Below are positions 30,041 to 39,604 of a DNA stretch of 64,000 bases, piece by piece. Numbering within the stretch: position 1 is the first letter of the stretch; each line of letters starts with the position of its first letter. The stretch comes from Flammeovirga kamogawensis (lineage in GTDB: Bacteria; Bacteroidota; Bacteroidia; Cytophagales; Flammeovirgaceae), in contig NZ_CP076128.1 of the NCBI RefSeq assembly GCF_018736065.1, forward strand, positions 2,480,001 through 2,544,000, read 5' to 3'. Under the pieces are notes generated by a model. It did not search any database. It was not told the DNA's origin and saw nothing but the letters and a program-made list of their open reading frames with translations. Made by a program: the position numbers and the translations under genes.

Positions 30041-30285
30041 TAATACATTTTCACTTCATTTTTTTGCTTATGAAAGTAAGCCTAGAGGCATACACCCTAA
30101 GCTTAATGAAAATACTAATTTCTCATTAAGTTTGGGAATCTAATCCTCTTGAAAAAGTAATAAATGAAGAAGATAATGAGATTATCGCTATCTCAAAAAA
30201 AATCTTTCATGAAAATGAAAAGTCTATCCTAACTTCCTCCTACAGGAAATGTATTTCAATCAAACAACGCCTTTGTTCAACTAGG
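30041..30285. other. non-coding decayed stretch
   Basis: No frame longer than a few dozen codons and no structure is seen. With the neighbouring transposase and OYE fragments it makes up a 593-bp stretch without an intact gene (29845-30437). Confidence 0.5.
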
Positions 30286-30373
30286 TGTTGGGCTATGCTC
30301 TTTAGTTGATAAGTTTTCACTCATTGCTGATTTGGCAAAACCATTTCTTTTTCTAATATGTTCATGAGGTTGA
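30286..30373 (-). pseudogene. 5'-end fragment of an OYE gene
   Basis: Closely similar to the start of the OYE gene (28215-28330). It includes its ATG (30365 on the minus strand) and the codons for AKSAMSENL, but 33 bp are missing between two TTTGGCAA repeats that are present in the intact gene. It breaks off after ~25 codons. It lies just downstream of the AraC gene, on the same strand. Confidence 0.75.
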
Positions 30374-30437
30374 ATTATATTGACCAGTAAAAATAAAGCT
30401 ATATAAATATAGAACGTTATAATGTCATTTCTCTTGA

Positions 30438-31349
30438 TTAGTTGATTTTATATTTATCCCGATACTCCTTAGGGCTAATGCCTTCTTTCTTTTTAAATAA
30501 TCTTGAAAAATAAGGAGGATACTCAAACCCCAAATCATAAGCTACCTCAGCAATCGTTTTATTTGGTTTTAGCAAAATATTCTTAGATTCATCAATCAAA
30601 TAAAGCTGTAAATGTTCTGTTGATGTTTTCCCTGTCTCTTTTTTTAGTGTATCACTTAAATAACGTTGCGATATAGAAAGGCTATTTGCAATTTGTTCTA
30701 TACTTGGTATTCCTTTTTCTTCTAGAAACCCAGAATTAAAATAGGTAGATAATTGTTGGTTAAACTGCTCTAACAAATCATTAGATAATTCCTTTCTATT
30801 CAAAAACTGTCTTTCATAAAAACGGTTAGCATATTTAAAAAGAGTACTTAACTGTGAAATAATAATGTCTTTACTAAATTCATCTTGGTTGTTTTGATAT
30901 TCAATATCAATACTTTCTACAATCGACTCTATCTGTTTTTCTTCTTTAGGAGAAAGATGTAATGCTTCGTTGGCTGTGTAAGAAAAGAACCCATATTTTT
31001 TTATTTGATGTGCTAACTCTGTTCCTTTCAAAAAATCTTCATGAAAATTAATCGAAAAACCTTTTTGATCATACACAACACTACTGTCCCATTGTAATAT
31101 TTGTCTAGGTGCTAAGAAAATTAAAGCTCCATTATTGAAGTCATATTTTGTACGTCCATAGTTTAAATCACCTTTAATAATTTTCTTTAAACTGATGGAA
31201 TAGCATTCGTTTGTAATTGGTGGCGAACTTTCTTTCGGGCATGGTAAAAAGCCTTCTCCATTTGCAAAAAATACACTTAACATTGGATGCTCTGGACTTG
31301 GGAGTTCCAAGTAATCTAGATAAGCTGATAACGTTTTGAAATGTTGCAT
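30438..31349 (-). CDS. AraC family transcriptional regulator
   Basis: A 303-residue protein. A cupin-like N-terminal half (YGRTKYDFNNGALIFLAPRQ) is followed by the AraC HTH pair (~205-300): IEQIANSLSISQRYLSDTLK and IAEVAYDLGFEYPPYFSRLF, then GISPKEYRDKY. It starts 1 bp after the membrane-protein gene stop, so it is the third gene of the SDR operon. A fragment of the OYE gene follows it. Self-regulation of the operon is likely but not shown. Confidence 0.92.
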   Translation of the reverse strand: MQHFKTLSAYLDYLELPSPEHPMLSVFFANGEGFLPCPKESSPPITNECYSISLKKIIKGDLNYGRTKYDFNNGALIFLAPRQILQWDSSVVYDQKGFSINFHEDFLKGTELAHQIKKYGFFSYTANEALHLSPKEEKQIESIVESIDIEYQNNQDEFSKDIIISQLSTLFKYANRFYERQFLNRKELSNDLLEQFNQQLSTYFNSGFLEEKGIPSIEQIANSLSISQRYLSDTLKKETGKTSTEHLQLYLIDESKNILLKPNKTIAEVAYDLGFEYPPYFSRLFKKKEGISPKEYRDKYKIN

Positions 31350-31350
31350 C

Positions 31351-31863
31351 TTATTTAGTCATTTCTTTTTCTGCAATAAACAATTGTTTTTGATAAGCAT
31401 CAATTCTAGCTTGAGCAGTTCCATCTACTAATAATATTACCACTAACATTGCTATGGTTGTAATCATACTTGCTCGCCAAATTGGAATATTAACAAATAT
31501 AAGAACTAATGCACAAGCGATAATGAGTATAGGAATTGCAAGAAAAACAATATTTTCATACTCCTTTAAAGTAGCTTCTGTACGCGTAATTTCTGAAGCT
31601 ATAAAAGTTGATGGTGATGCGTTATAAGCAATTTCAAATTGTGTTATTCGAGATTTATTTGTGAAAAATAATCCAAAACCTATAGTTAATAATAAAATAC
31701 CTGCAACAAGTGTAGGAATAATATAAGCTCTTGCCATTTCTGTTTTACCTAATTCCCAAAAACCAAAGCTTCCAACCACAAACAAAACACCAAAAAGAAT
31801 AAAAAATGGTGTCGAAAAAAGTTCAGATTTTGCCCAATCAGTAGCTGCTTTTAAAATATCCAT
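31351..31863 (-). CDS. four-helix integral membrane protein
   Basis: A 170-residue protein with four hydrophobic segments (~18-38, 48-66, 104-122, 128-146) and short polar ends. No family motif is recognised. It lies between SDR (27 bp) and AraC (1 bp) in a tight operon. Similar small membrane proteins accompany SDR/AraC pairs in Bacteroidota, but a function is not known. Confidence 0.7.
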   Translation of the reverse strand: MDILKAATDWAKSELFSTPFFILFGVLFVVGSFGFWELGKTEMARAYIIPTLVAGILLLTIGFGLFFTNKSRITQFEIAYNASPSTFIASEITRTEATLKEYENIVFLAIPILIIACALVLIFVNIPIWRASMITTIAMLVVILLVDGTAQARIDAYQKQLFIAEKEMTK

Positions 31864-31890
31864 ATCTAATAAATTTAATGATTATCTAAA

Positions 31891-32844
31891 TTATAAATTC
31901 CATTGTAAACCAATAGCCTTTTCTGATATTTCCCATAACTTCTTTGCTACGATTTTATCTTTTGCATGTGGTTCTAATTTATGAGCCCCAACTGGCCCAA
32001 CCCAATTACTTCTACCTGTAGGTCCATAAAAAGCTGTTTGATCTAAATCTTTTTCTGTAGCACACATTAGTTCTGGGTATGCTCCATTTTTAGCAGGTTG
32101 TGTCAAAGGAGATAATTTCATTATACCAAATATAATCTTCATTAATAGACTACCACTTGTTGAAATAAGTGAAGTTCTAGAAGAACCTGGATGACAGGCA
32201 TAAGCTTTAACCTCTTTTTTACCTGCCTTATCTAACCTGTTCTGTAATTCATATATAGACATAATTTGAGCTAATTTACTCTGACTATAAGCATCATTTG
32301 CAGTGTAATCTTTATCCCAATTTAAATCATCGAATTTGATGGTCTTTAGCCCCATATCATACCCCATACTACCTACTGTAACTATACGACCCTTAGATTT
32401 TTCAATAAGAGGATAAAGTAAAGCTTGTAATGTAAAATGCCCAAAATAATTTACTCCTAACTGACTTTCCCAACCGTCTTCTGTTACTATTTGGTTGGGT
32501 ACTTGTGCAATTGCACCATTGCATAATAACGCATCAATACGTGTTACTTTCTCAAGTATTTCGGCTGCTGCATTTTTAACTGAAGTTTGTTTTCCTAAGT
32601 CAACAGTGATGTACGATACATCAATATTATCTCCAAACTCATTTTTATAAGCCGCTATAGTCTCCTCCGATTTTTGAGGATTACGATTGAGCATCACTAC
32701 AGTAGCACCTTTTGATAAAAGTATTCTTGCCGCCTCATATCCTGTTCCACTTGTAGCACCTGTTATCAAAAATGTTTTACCTTTTTGTGATTTCATTAAT
32801 GCTGGTGTCCATCCTTTTTTACCAAATTGATTTTTTAAACTCAT
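31891..32844 (-). CDS. short-chain dehydrogenase/reductase
   Basis: A 317-residue SDR. The Rossmann nucleotide-binding motif is TGATSGTG (28-35), followed by LCNGAIAQ (NNAG equivalent) at ~108-114. The catalytic Ser159 lies in VTVGSMGYD, and Tyr186/Lys190 in NAYSQSK. The length and layout resemble the retinol-dehydrogenase/protochlorophyllide-reductase-like branch of SDRs. It is the first gene of a three-gene operon with a membrane protein and an AraC regulator. The substrate is unknown. Confidence 0.93.
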   Translation of the reverse strand: MSLKNQFGKKGWTPALMKSQKGKTFLITGATSGTGYEAARILLSKGATVVMLNRNPQKSEETIAAYKNEFGDNIDVSYITVDLGKQTSVKNAAAEILEKVTRIDALLCNGAIAQVPNQIVTEDGWESQLGVNYFGHFTLQALLYPLIEKSKGRIVTVGSMGYDMGLKTIKFDDLNWDKDYTANDAYSQSKLAQIMSIYELQNRLDKAGKKEVKAYACHPGSSRTSLISTSGSLLMKIIFGIMKLSPLTQPAKNGAYPELMCATEKDLDQTAFYGPTGRSNWVGPVGAHKLEPHAKDKIVAKKLWEISEKAIGLQWNL

Positions 32845-33020
32845 AGTATTCTTTCTTTTAATGATAGATCAAAGGTCAGAATAAAGTTATGGAGAGTTGT
32901 TATACACTATTTCGAATAACATATACTTTTTGGTAAATAGGGGCATAGGTAGGCATCTCAATTTATATTATTTCATTTTGTATAATTGATCATAAGTATT
33001 CAGATCGAGACATTCTCTAG

Positions 33021-33055
33021 AAAAAGGCTACTCCATTTACTGGAGTAGCCTTTCT
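33021..33055 (-). terminator. terminator after SulP gene
   Basis: Perfect 13-bp stem AAAGGCTACTCCA / TGGAGTAGCCTTT (33023-33035, 33041-33053) with a T tract on the minus strand, 23 bp beyond the SulP stop. Confidence 0.9.
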
Positions 33056-33075
33056 AAATTAAAGAATTTATGGAA

Positions 33076-34635
33076 TTACTCTACAGAGTCAAATTCTTCA
33101 ATATTTTTAAAGCCTTTCAACTCCACTTTTATATCTCTTGTTTTAGCATTTAATTCAAAATCTTCAATTATTTCTAAAACATCAGGATGGATTGAATGGT
33201 TTTTTGTAGCATCAACAACCACGTATGCATTGTTCGGTATTTTTTTAAAAGTTCTTAGAATACTTGCCTTATTTAAAAAACTAACATCTTCTGCCAACTG
33301 AATAATTATTGGCTCATTATCCTTAAAATTATTAGGATCTAAATGATACGGTATTTTAAAGTTATTCCATAGAATATTAATAATACCAACTGCCATACCT
33401 AATCCAATACCTCTTAATAAATCTGTAAATACAATACCTAAAATAGTTACTATAAAAGGCAAGAATAAAGACATATCTTTTTTATAAAGCTGAACAAACT
33501 GTTTAGGATTAGTTAATTTATAACCTATTACTAAAAGTATGGCTGCTAAACTTGCTAAGGGAATAAGGTTTAAAACCGATGGTATTATCATTACACAAAC
33601 CAAAAGTAATATTCCATGAAAAAATGCAGATACTTTAGTTCTACCCCCAGACTGTATATTGGCAGATGAACGTACAATAACTTGTGTTACCGGTAAACCT
33701 CCAATTAAACCTGAACATATATTACCAATTCCTTGAGCTATTAATTCTCTATTAGTTGGAGTAACCCTTTTCATTGGGTCTAATTTATCTGTTGCTTCTA
33801 CAGATAAAAGTGTTTCTAAACTACCAACAACTGCCAAAGTAAAGGCTACTACATATATTTTAGGTTGTGTAAATGCAGTAAAATTTGGGGTAGTAAACTG
33901 ATTTATAAATTCTGAAACTGATGTTGCTATCGGAATGGTAACTAAATGCTCTGAAGTGATATCTAAAACTGGAATTGAATCAAAAAATAGATTTAACCCA
34001 ACACCTAAGCTTACAACTACCAACGGCCCAGGAATACTAGATAGAAAAGTTTTCTTGATAAACGGCTTATCCCATGATATCAAAATAATTAAAGACAATA
34101 CAGTAATAACCATGGCACCTGGAGTCACAGCGTCCCACATATACCATAATTCACTAAATGTATTATGACCATCTACCTGAAAAAAAGAGAAATCACCCTC
34201 AGGGTCAACATCATAACCGACTGCATGAGGAATTTGCTTTAAGAAGATTAATAAACCAATACCCGACAGCATTCCTTTTATTACAGAGGAGGGGAAATAA
34301 TAACCAATCACTCCTGCTTTTACAATACCTAATATTATCTGAATTACACCTGCAATTACTACTGCTAATAGAAAATTTTCGAATGTACCTAAATCATTAA
34401 TAGCATTAAGAACAATAACAGCCAATCCCGCTGCCGGACCACTAACACCTAATGAAGATCCACTAATTAATGATACTACTATGCCCCCAACTATGCCTGC
34501 TATTATGCCAGAAAATAGTGGAGCTCCGGATGCTAATGCAATTCCTAAGCATAAAGGCATTGCTACTAAAAATACGACAATACTTGATGGTAAATCATAC
34601 CTCAGATTAGATAAAAGGTTTTGTTGCTGTTTCAT
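33076..34635 (-). CDS. SulP/SLC26 family anion transporter
   Basis: A 519-residue polytopic membrane protein. The N-terminal core has the SulP start (LRYDLPSSIVVFLVAMPLCL, then GIALASGAPLFSGIIAG) and the conserved GGLPVTQVIVRSSANIQSGG and TKVSAFFHG regions. The last ~90 residues (IIIQLAEDVSFLNKASILR, AYVVVDATKN) form a short STAS domain. Family members carry sulfate, bicarbonate or other anions. The substrate cannot be read from sequence here. It is a single gene with its own terminator, divergent from the M13 peptidase gene. Confidence 0.93.
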   Translation of the reverse strand: MKQQQNLLSNLRYDLPSSIVVFLVAMPLCLGIALASGAPLFSGIIAGIVGGIVVSLISGSSLGVSGPAAGLAVIVLNAINDLGTFENFLLAVVIAGVIQIILGIVKAGVIGYYFPSSVIKGMLSGIGLLIFLKQIPHAVGYDVDPEGDFSFFQVDGHNTFSELWYMWDAVTPGAMVITVLSLIILISWDKPFIKKTFLSSIPGPLVVVSLGVGLNLFFDSIPVLDITSEHLVTIPIATSVSEFINQFTTPNFTAFTQPKIYVVAFTLAVVGSLETLLSVEATDKLDPMKRVTPTNRELIAQGIGNICSGLIGGLPVTQVIVRSSANIQSGGRTKVSAFFHGILLLVCVMIIPSVLNLIPLASLAAILLVIGYKLTNPKQFVQLYKKDMSLFLPFIVTILGIVFTDLLRGIGLGMAVGIINILWNNFKIPYHLDPNNFKDNEPIIIQLAEDVSFLNKASILRTFKKIPNNAYVVVDATKNHSIHPDVLEIIEDFELNAKTRDIKVELKGFKNIEEFDSVE

Positions 34636-35101
34636 TATTGTGTTTATTTTATGTTAGTAAACTAAAATAGGAGTTCAACTCAAAGTTTTCGTGTACCATA
34701 AAGCACAGAAAACTCATAGCAAAAAGGAGTAATTTAATTAGAAGCTAATACTATATTTAAATTATTAAAGAGTGCTTATTATTTACACTTACAAAATAGT
34801 ACAATTTACACTTATAATCTATTTAACGAACCTTTATTCATCGATCTGATCACAATAATTAGATATGTTGTAATGTTAAAATATACAAACGTCTTATTTT
34901 TAGTTCTAAAAGAGATTTAAAACATAAATAAACTAATAGTCAACAACTTACAACATGTTAAAAGGCTTTAAACATGATATTTACACTACCTACAAATCTA
35001 TAATCCTTATTTAGCTTCCCAGAAACAGTAATTCTAAATAACTTTTTGATTTGTTAAATGAGTATTTATTATAGTTTTGTAGAATATATAAAACTATAAA
35101 C
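34636..35101. other. 466-bp divergent spacer between SulP and M13 genes
   Basis: AT-rich with no gene. It contains the candidate M13 promoter at 35051-35079 and two TTTACACTTA words near 34782 and 34806. Nothing else is recognised. Confidence 0.5.
35051..35079 (+). promoter_or_regulatory. promoter of M13 metallopeptidase gene
   Basis: TTG at 35051-35053 and TAGTTTTG at 35072-35079 match the Bacteroidota -33/-7 pattern (TTTG / TAnnTTTG) with about 18 bp between, 22 bp before the ATG. Confidence 0.5.
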
Positions 35102-37156
35102 ATGAAATTTTTATTAACAAAAACAATTAGTGTTGCACTTGGAGTTGGTACTTTACTAGCAACAAGTTGTGGAACACCTGAGCAGAAATCTGATTCCTCT
35201 TCAGAAAAAGCACTCGATCTTTCTAACATGAACACATCTGTAAAGCCTGGTGATAATTTTTACGATTATGCCAATGGTGGATGGATGAAAAAAGCTGAAA
35301 TTCCAGCAGACAGAGGTCGTTGGGGTAGTTTTGATGAACTCCGTGAAAGAAACGAAAAAGCTACTTTAGAGGTGTTAAACGAAGCAATGGCTTCTGGAAA
35401 CCTTAAAGAAGGTAGCGATCAAATGAAAGCAGTGTATATGTACCAAAGCGGTATGGACTCTGTTACCATCGAAAAGCAAGGTGCAAATCCTATCAAACCT
35501 TACTTAAGTAAAATTGATGGAATGAAATCTAAAAAAGACCTTCAAAAAGTTTTAGAAGATTTACATAAAAGCCAAACTTCGGCAATTTTCGGACCTGGTG
35601 TATTTCAAGACCTTAAAGACAGTAATAAACAATCTTTATACCTTGGATATGATGGTTTAGGATTACCAAACAAAGATTTTTATACTAAACAAGATTCTGC
35701 ATCTGTAGAAAAAAGAGCACTATATGTTCAGCATATAGAGAATATGTTCACATTGGTAGGTACTAAAAATGCTAAAAAAGCTGCGAAAGATGTTTTTGAT
35801 TTTGAAAACACTCTTGCAGAATATAACATGACTCCGGTTGAGGAAAGAGACCCAAGGAGTCAGTACAATCCTGTTACAGTTGCTCAATTGCAAAAAATGA
35901 CAAAATCTATCAATTGGAAAAGTTACTTACAAAGTATTAATGTTCCTGCTGATACGATTATTGTAAATCACTTACCTTACTTTGAACACCTTGATAACAT
36001 TTTAGCCAATACATCTTTACAAACAATTAAAGAATATTTAAAATGGCATGTTATTCACGAAAGTGCTCCTTATTTAAGTAGTGATTTTGTAAACGAAAGC
36101 TTTGATTTCTATGGCAAAAAAATGCGTGGTTTAGAGGCTAACAGACCTCGTTGGAAACGTGTTCTAGGTACTACAAATGGTACTGTAGGTTTTGCTTTAG
36201 GTAAACTTTACGTAGAAAAAGAATTTCCAGAAGAAGCAAAAATTAAAGCAGATAAGATGGTAAATAACATCAAAGAAGCTTTTGCTGGACGTATTAAAAA
36301 ACTTGACTGGATGAGTGCTGAAACAAAAACAAAAGCACTTGAAAAATTAGCTAGCTTTACGGTTAAGATTGGTTACCCTGACAAATGGGAAACATATGAA
36401 AAACTTGAAGTAACAAAAGATAATTACTTCCAAAATATTGTCAACTCAAGTATTTTAGAGTTCAATAAAAACATGGCTGAATTTGGTAAGCCTGTAGATA
36501 GAACTAAATGGGGTATGACTCCACAAACTGTAAATGCATATTACAATCCTCTTTATAATGAAATTGTATTCCCTGCCGCAATTCTTCAACCTCCTTTCTA
36601 TAATTACAAAGCTGACGAAGCTGTAAATTATGGTGGTATTGGTGCAGTAATCGGTCACGAAATCTCACATGGTTTTGATGATTCGGGGCGTAGATTTGAT
36701 GCACATGGCGAAATGAAAGATTGGTGGACAAAAGAAGATGGCGAAACATTTTCTGGTAAAACTAAGATGGTTGTTGAGCAATACAATGCTTACGAACCAA
36801 TTGAAGGTTTACACATTAATGGTGAACTTACGCTAGGAGAAAATATTGCTGATATTGGTGGTGTTGCCGTTGCTTATGATGGTTTACAACATTACTTATC
36901 TCTACAAAAAGAAAAGCCAGGTATGATCGACGGGTTTACTCAAGAACAACGTTTCTTCTTATCATGGGCTACTATCTGGAGAACTAAATCAAGAGAAGAA
37001 GCTTTAAGAAATCAAATCATGACAGACCCTCACTCGCCTGGCCAATACAGAGCGACAGGTCCTTTATCAGATTTTGATCCTTTCTATACAGCATTTAATA
37101 TACAAGAAACTGATTCTATGTATGTTGCTCCAAAAGAGAGAGCTAAAGTTTGGTAA
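35102..37156 (+). CDS. M13 family (neprilysin/PepO-like) metallopeptidase lipoprotein
   Basis: A 684-residue peptidase with lipoprotein signal ending LLATSC (Cys23). It has a Peptidase_M13_N region (~50-430) and a catalytic M13 domain. The zinc site is complete: H519-E-I-S-H523 in VIGHEISHGFDDSG, and the third ligand Glu580 in GENIADIGG. The NAYYNP substrate-binding motif is seen at ~NAYYNPLYNEIVFPA. The C-terminal VAPKERAKVW is typical. It should cleave oligopeptides in the periplasm or at the outer membrane. The last 113 codons are duplicated at 38630-38974. Confidence 0.96.
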   Translation: MKFLLTKTISVALGVGTLLATSCGTPEQKSDSSSEKALDLSNMNTSVKPGDNFYDYANGGWMKKAEIPADRGRWGSFDELRERNEKATLEVLNEAMASGNLKEGSDQMKAVYMYQSGMDSVTIEKQGANPIKPYLSKIDGMKSKKDLQKVLEDLHKSQTSAIFGPGVFQDLKDSNKQSLYLGYDGLGLPNKDFYTKQDSASVEKRALYVQHIENMFTLVGTKNAKKAAKDVFDFENTLAEYNMTPVEERDPRSQYNPVTVAQLQKMTKSINWKSYLQSINVPADTIIVNHLPYFEHLDNILANTSLQTIKEYLKWHVIHESAPYLSSDFVNESFDFYGKKMRGLEANRPRWKRVLGTTNGTVGFALGKLYVEKEFPEEAKIKADKMVNNIKEAFAGRIKKLDWMSAETKTKALEKLASFTVKIGYPDKWETYEKLEVTKDNYFQNIVNSSILEFNKNMAEFGKPVDRTKWGMTPQTVNAYYNPLYNEIVFPAAILQPPFYNYKADEAVNYGGIGAVIGHEISHGFDDSGRRFDAHGEMKDWWTKEDGETFSGKTKMVVEQYNAYEPIEGLHINGELTLGENIADIGGVAVAYDGLQHYLSLQKEKPGMIDGFTQEQRFFLSWATIWRTKSREEALRNQIMTDPHSPGQYRATGPLSDFDPFYTAFNIQETDSMYVAPKERAKVW

Positions 37157-37157
37157 T
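36813..37157 (+). repeat. 345-bp direct repeat, copy inside M13 gene
   Basis: Covers the last ~113 codons of the M13 gene plus one base past its stop. It differs from 38630-38974 at three positions only (36928, 37033, 37042). Confidence 0.95.
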
Positions 37158-37185
37158 AAAACAAGACTAAGTTCTTTTCAAATCC

Positions 37186-37225
37186 AAAAGTCATCATTCC
37201 ATAAAGTGGGATGATGGCTTTTTTA
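37186..37225 (+). terminator. terminator after M13 gene
   Basis: A 13-bp stem with G-U pairs, AGTCATCATTCCA / TGGGATGATGGCT (37189-37201, 37207-37219), followed by six T, 33 bp past the stop. Confidence 0.75.
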
Positions 37226-37353
37226 TTATGAAAAAATCCAAATATCAAATCATTACAAAAAAGGTGTATAATCAATGTTATACAATGCACTTTATTAACA
37301 TAATATAATTTAACACCTATATTTACATTATTAATTAACATAACTATTACAAC

Positions 37354-38619
37354 ATGCAAATTTATTCTTCAAAGGCAATAAGAATGATCTTATTGTTTCT
37401 ATCTATATCTATGTTTTTCTTAAGCTGTAACGAAACTAAAGAAGACGAAATGACTCCTTCTATAGACAACGAAAACATTGAAGTTGGCGATGGATCTATC
37501 TTTAACCAATCAAAATTCAAAACCTCTTTTGAACAAAGTTTTATGTCAGATAGTCGATTTCATCTAGATTATACAAACGAAATTGTAGGAGGTGAAATTA
37601 TTTCAACCGATCTCAATTATAAGAATTATGGATCTTTTGGAGATAAGATTATGACATTTACCCACACATACAACTTAAATGGTGTTATTACTTCTTCAAT
37701 TAGAGAAAATTTTGAACACAGTGAATCTAACCCTTTAAATCTTGAATTTACTTATAACTCAAATGGTTACATTGAGACAATTACTGAAATTAAGAATAAC
37801 GAGATTAAAGATATCATTACTCAAAAGTATAACCAGAATGGACAGCTCATTAGTAAAAAGCATGATGCAAAATATGATGAATATGCCAGATTAGAAGAAT
37901 TTACCTATAATTCAAAAGGACAAGTAACAAAGCTTTATACAACTAGATATAATCCTACTACTTCTGAAGTTACATACAAAGAAGATACATATTCATTCAT
38001 TGGTGAAAATATGGTAAAAACAGAAATAAGATATAATGGTATGGATAATCATTATGCTAAAGAATATTCTTATGATAATGACGGCAGGATTCTAACTTTA
38101 AAATTCTATGTTAATAATGAGCTTGTTAATAACTATAGTTTTAAATACAAAGAAAATATATTTACAGAAACTTATTATAACAGTTATGACCAAAAGGTTC
38201 AACGTATAACTGTTTCAGAAAATAGTATTTATAATGAAAAATATCACATTACATATAGATACGATTTTAAAAGAGAGCATATAAATTATGTACTTAAATC
38301 TTTTAAAGGGAGTAATGGTAAAATTGAATTTAAGGAAATTTACTATGGTACTGCTGATAATTTAGAATTAGTAGGTAAATCTCAAATTATAGAATATCAT
38401 AATCCTAGTTTACAAAAAACAAAAGAAAAAGTAATGTCCCCGAATGGTAACACTCTTTATTACATTGAATTTGAGATTATTAAGAATGAAGATTACGGGA
38501 ATTATTCTATCAATAGTCGCTCATTTTATGATACTTATGGAAATAACGTCAATGAATCTGAAATAAATGAAGAATGGGTTCTCCAGTTAGCACTTGAATC
38601 GATACTTTCTCAAAATTAA
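37354..38619 (+). CDS. hypothetical lipoprotein with YD/RHS-like strands
   Basis: A 421-residue protein with a signal peptide (the hydrophobic part starts at codon 11) ending in FFLSC, so a surface lipoprotein. The mature part is rich in short beta hairpins of the form E-x-x-Y-N-x-x-G-x-(I/V/L): LEFTYNSNGYIETI, QKYNQNGQLISK, EEFTYNSKGQVTKL, KEYSYDNDGRILTL. They resemble single YD/RHS-type or LolA-like antiparallel strands. No enzyme motif is seen. The gene lies between the M13 gene and the duplicate of its 3' end and therefore appears to be an inserted gene. Confidence 0.65.
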   Translation: MQIYSSKAIRMILLFLSISMFFLSCNETKEDEMTPSIDNENIEVGDGSIFNQSKFKTSFEQSFMSDSRFHLDYTNEIVGGEIISTDLNYKNYGSFGDKIMTFTHTYNLNGVITSSIRENFEHSESNPLNLEFTYNSNGYIETITEIKNNEIKDIITQKYNQNGQLISKKHDAKYDEYARLEEFTYNSKGQVTKLYTTRYNPTTSEVTYKEDTYSFIGENMVKTEIRYNGMDNHYAKEYSYDNDGRILTLKFYVNNELVNNYSFKYKENIFTETYYNSYDQKVQRITVSENSIYNEKYHITYRYDFKREHINYVLKSFKGSNGKIEFKEIYYGTADNLELVGKSQIIEYHNPSLQKTKEKVMSPNGNTLYYIEFEIIKNEDYGNYSINSRSFYDTYGNNVNESEINEEWVLQLALESILSQN

Positions 38620-38629
38620 TAAGTTGTAA

Positions 38630-38974
38630 ACATTAATGGTGAACTTACGCTAGGAGAAAATATTGCTGATATTGGTGGTGTTGCCGTTGCTTATGATGGT
38701 TTACAACATTACTTATCTCTACAAAAAGAAAAGCCAGGTATGATAGACGGGTTTACTCAAGAACAACGTTTCTTCTTATCATGGGCTACTATCTGGAGAA
38801 CTAAATCAAGAGAAGAAGCTTTAAGAAATCAAATCATGACAGACCCTCATTCGCCTGGTCAATACAGAGCGACAGGTCCTTTATCAGATTTTGATCCTTT
38901 CTATACAGCATTTAATATACAAGAAACTGATTCTATGTATGTTGCTCCAAAAGAGAGAGCTAAAGTTTGGTAAT
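38630..38974 (+). pseudogene. duplicated 3' fragment of the M13 metallopeptidase gene
   Basis: 342 of 345 bases equal 36813-37157. The fragment encodes residues ~572-684 of the peptidase, including Glu580 but not the HEISH motif. It has no start codon of its own in a sensible place and cannot make an active enzyme. All three differences from the complete gene are at third codon positions and are synonymous. Confidence 0.9.
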
Positions 38975-38993
38975 TGATCAAATTTTATTTTAT

Positions 38994-39038
38994 AAAAAAC
39001 AGGCTATACAAGTTTAGAATTTGTATAGCCTGTTTTTT
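38994..39038. terminator. bidirectional terminator
   Basis: Perfect stem AAAAAACAGGCTATACAA / TTGTATAGCCTGTTTTTT (38994-39011, 39021-39038) between convergent reading frames. It has T tracts on both strands. Confidence 0.9.
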
Positions 39039-39048
39039 ATCCTTTTAT

Positions 39049-39447
39049 CTATAAAGTAGATGCATAAACATCTTTTATTTCATCTAAATACACTAATCTA
39101 ATTTCAACTTGATTAAAACCTGCTTCAAGGAACGAATCAGTATGTGCTTCTTTAATAAATTCACAAAATTGTTGGTAAGTGGCTTTACCATCTACTGTAG
39201 AACTATACTCATTAAACATTGTCGGTGTCCATCCTAATTGTATTGCAAGTTCCTTTAACTCTACCTCTACATGTACAGTTGAACCTTTATAGGTTGCTTC
39301 ACCAATAGAAAATTCTTGGTTAAACTTATTCATTAATTCTACCTTAGCAGCATCTTCTGAATTTGAAATAGGCTTATCTTTAGCAAATGCAGTATTAATA
39401 AATAAAAATGATATTAATATAGTGAAGAGTTTTATTGAAGTTTTCAT
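39049..39447 (-). CDS. hypothetical small exported protein
   Basis: 132 residues from the ATG at 39447. An ATG seven codons upstream (39468) only adds charged residues before the signal peptide. The signal peptide ends INTAFA-K. The mature part (~113 residues) is acidic and soluble without a recognised domain. It is preceded by a spacer of 136 bp and followed by a strong terminator, so it is a single-gene unit. Confidence 0.6.
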   Translation of the reverse strand: MKTSIKLFTILISFLFINTAFAKDKPISNSEDAAKVELMNKFNQEFSIGEATYKGSTVHVEVELKELAIQLGWTPTMFNEYSSTVDGKATYQQFCEFIKEAHTDSFLEAGFNQVEIRLVYLDEIKDVYASTL

Positions 39448-39534
39448 TCTATCTTTTTTTAAGTTCATAAGTATTTCAACCTCTTATATCAAAAAGGGAG
39501 AAATATCACCTAAAACCCTCACCCTTTATAATAA

Positions 39535-39582
39535 AAAAGTGATGCTACTATTCATCGTTTGATAAATAATAACATCACTTTA
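39535..39582 (-). terminator. terminator after DJ-1/PfpI gene
   Basis: AAAAGTGATG (39535-39544) pairs with CATCACTTTA (39573-39582, 9 bp) over a long loop, with a T run on the minus strand. It lies 22 bp past the stop. Confidence 0.5.
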
Positions 39583-39604
39583 TCTTATTAAAAAGCCTCT
39601 ATCT

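Noticed and set aside
38740-38973. A 77-residue gene identical to the M13 peptidase C-terminus
   Set aside because: It begins at an internal Met of a duplicated fragment and lacks the HEISH site. It is described as a pseudogene fragment.
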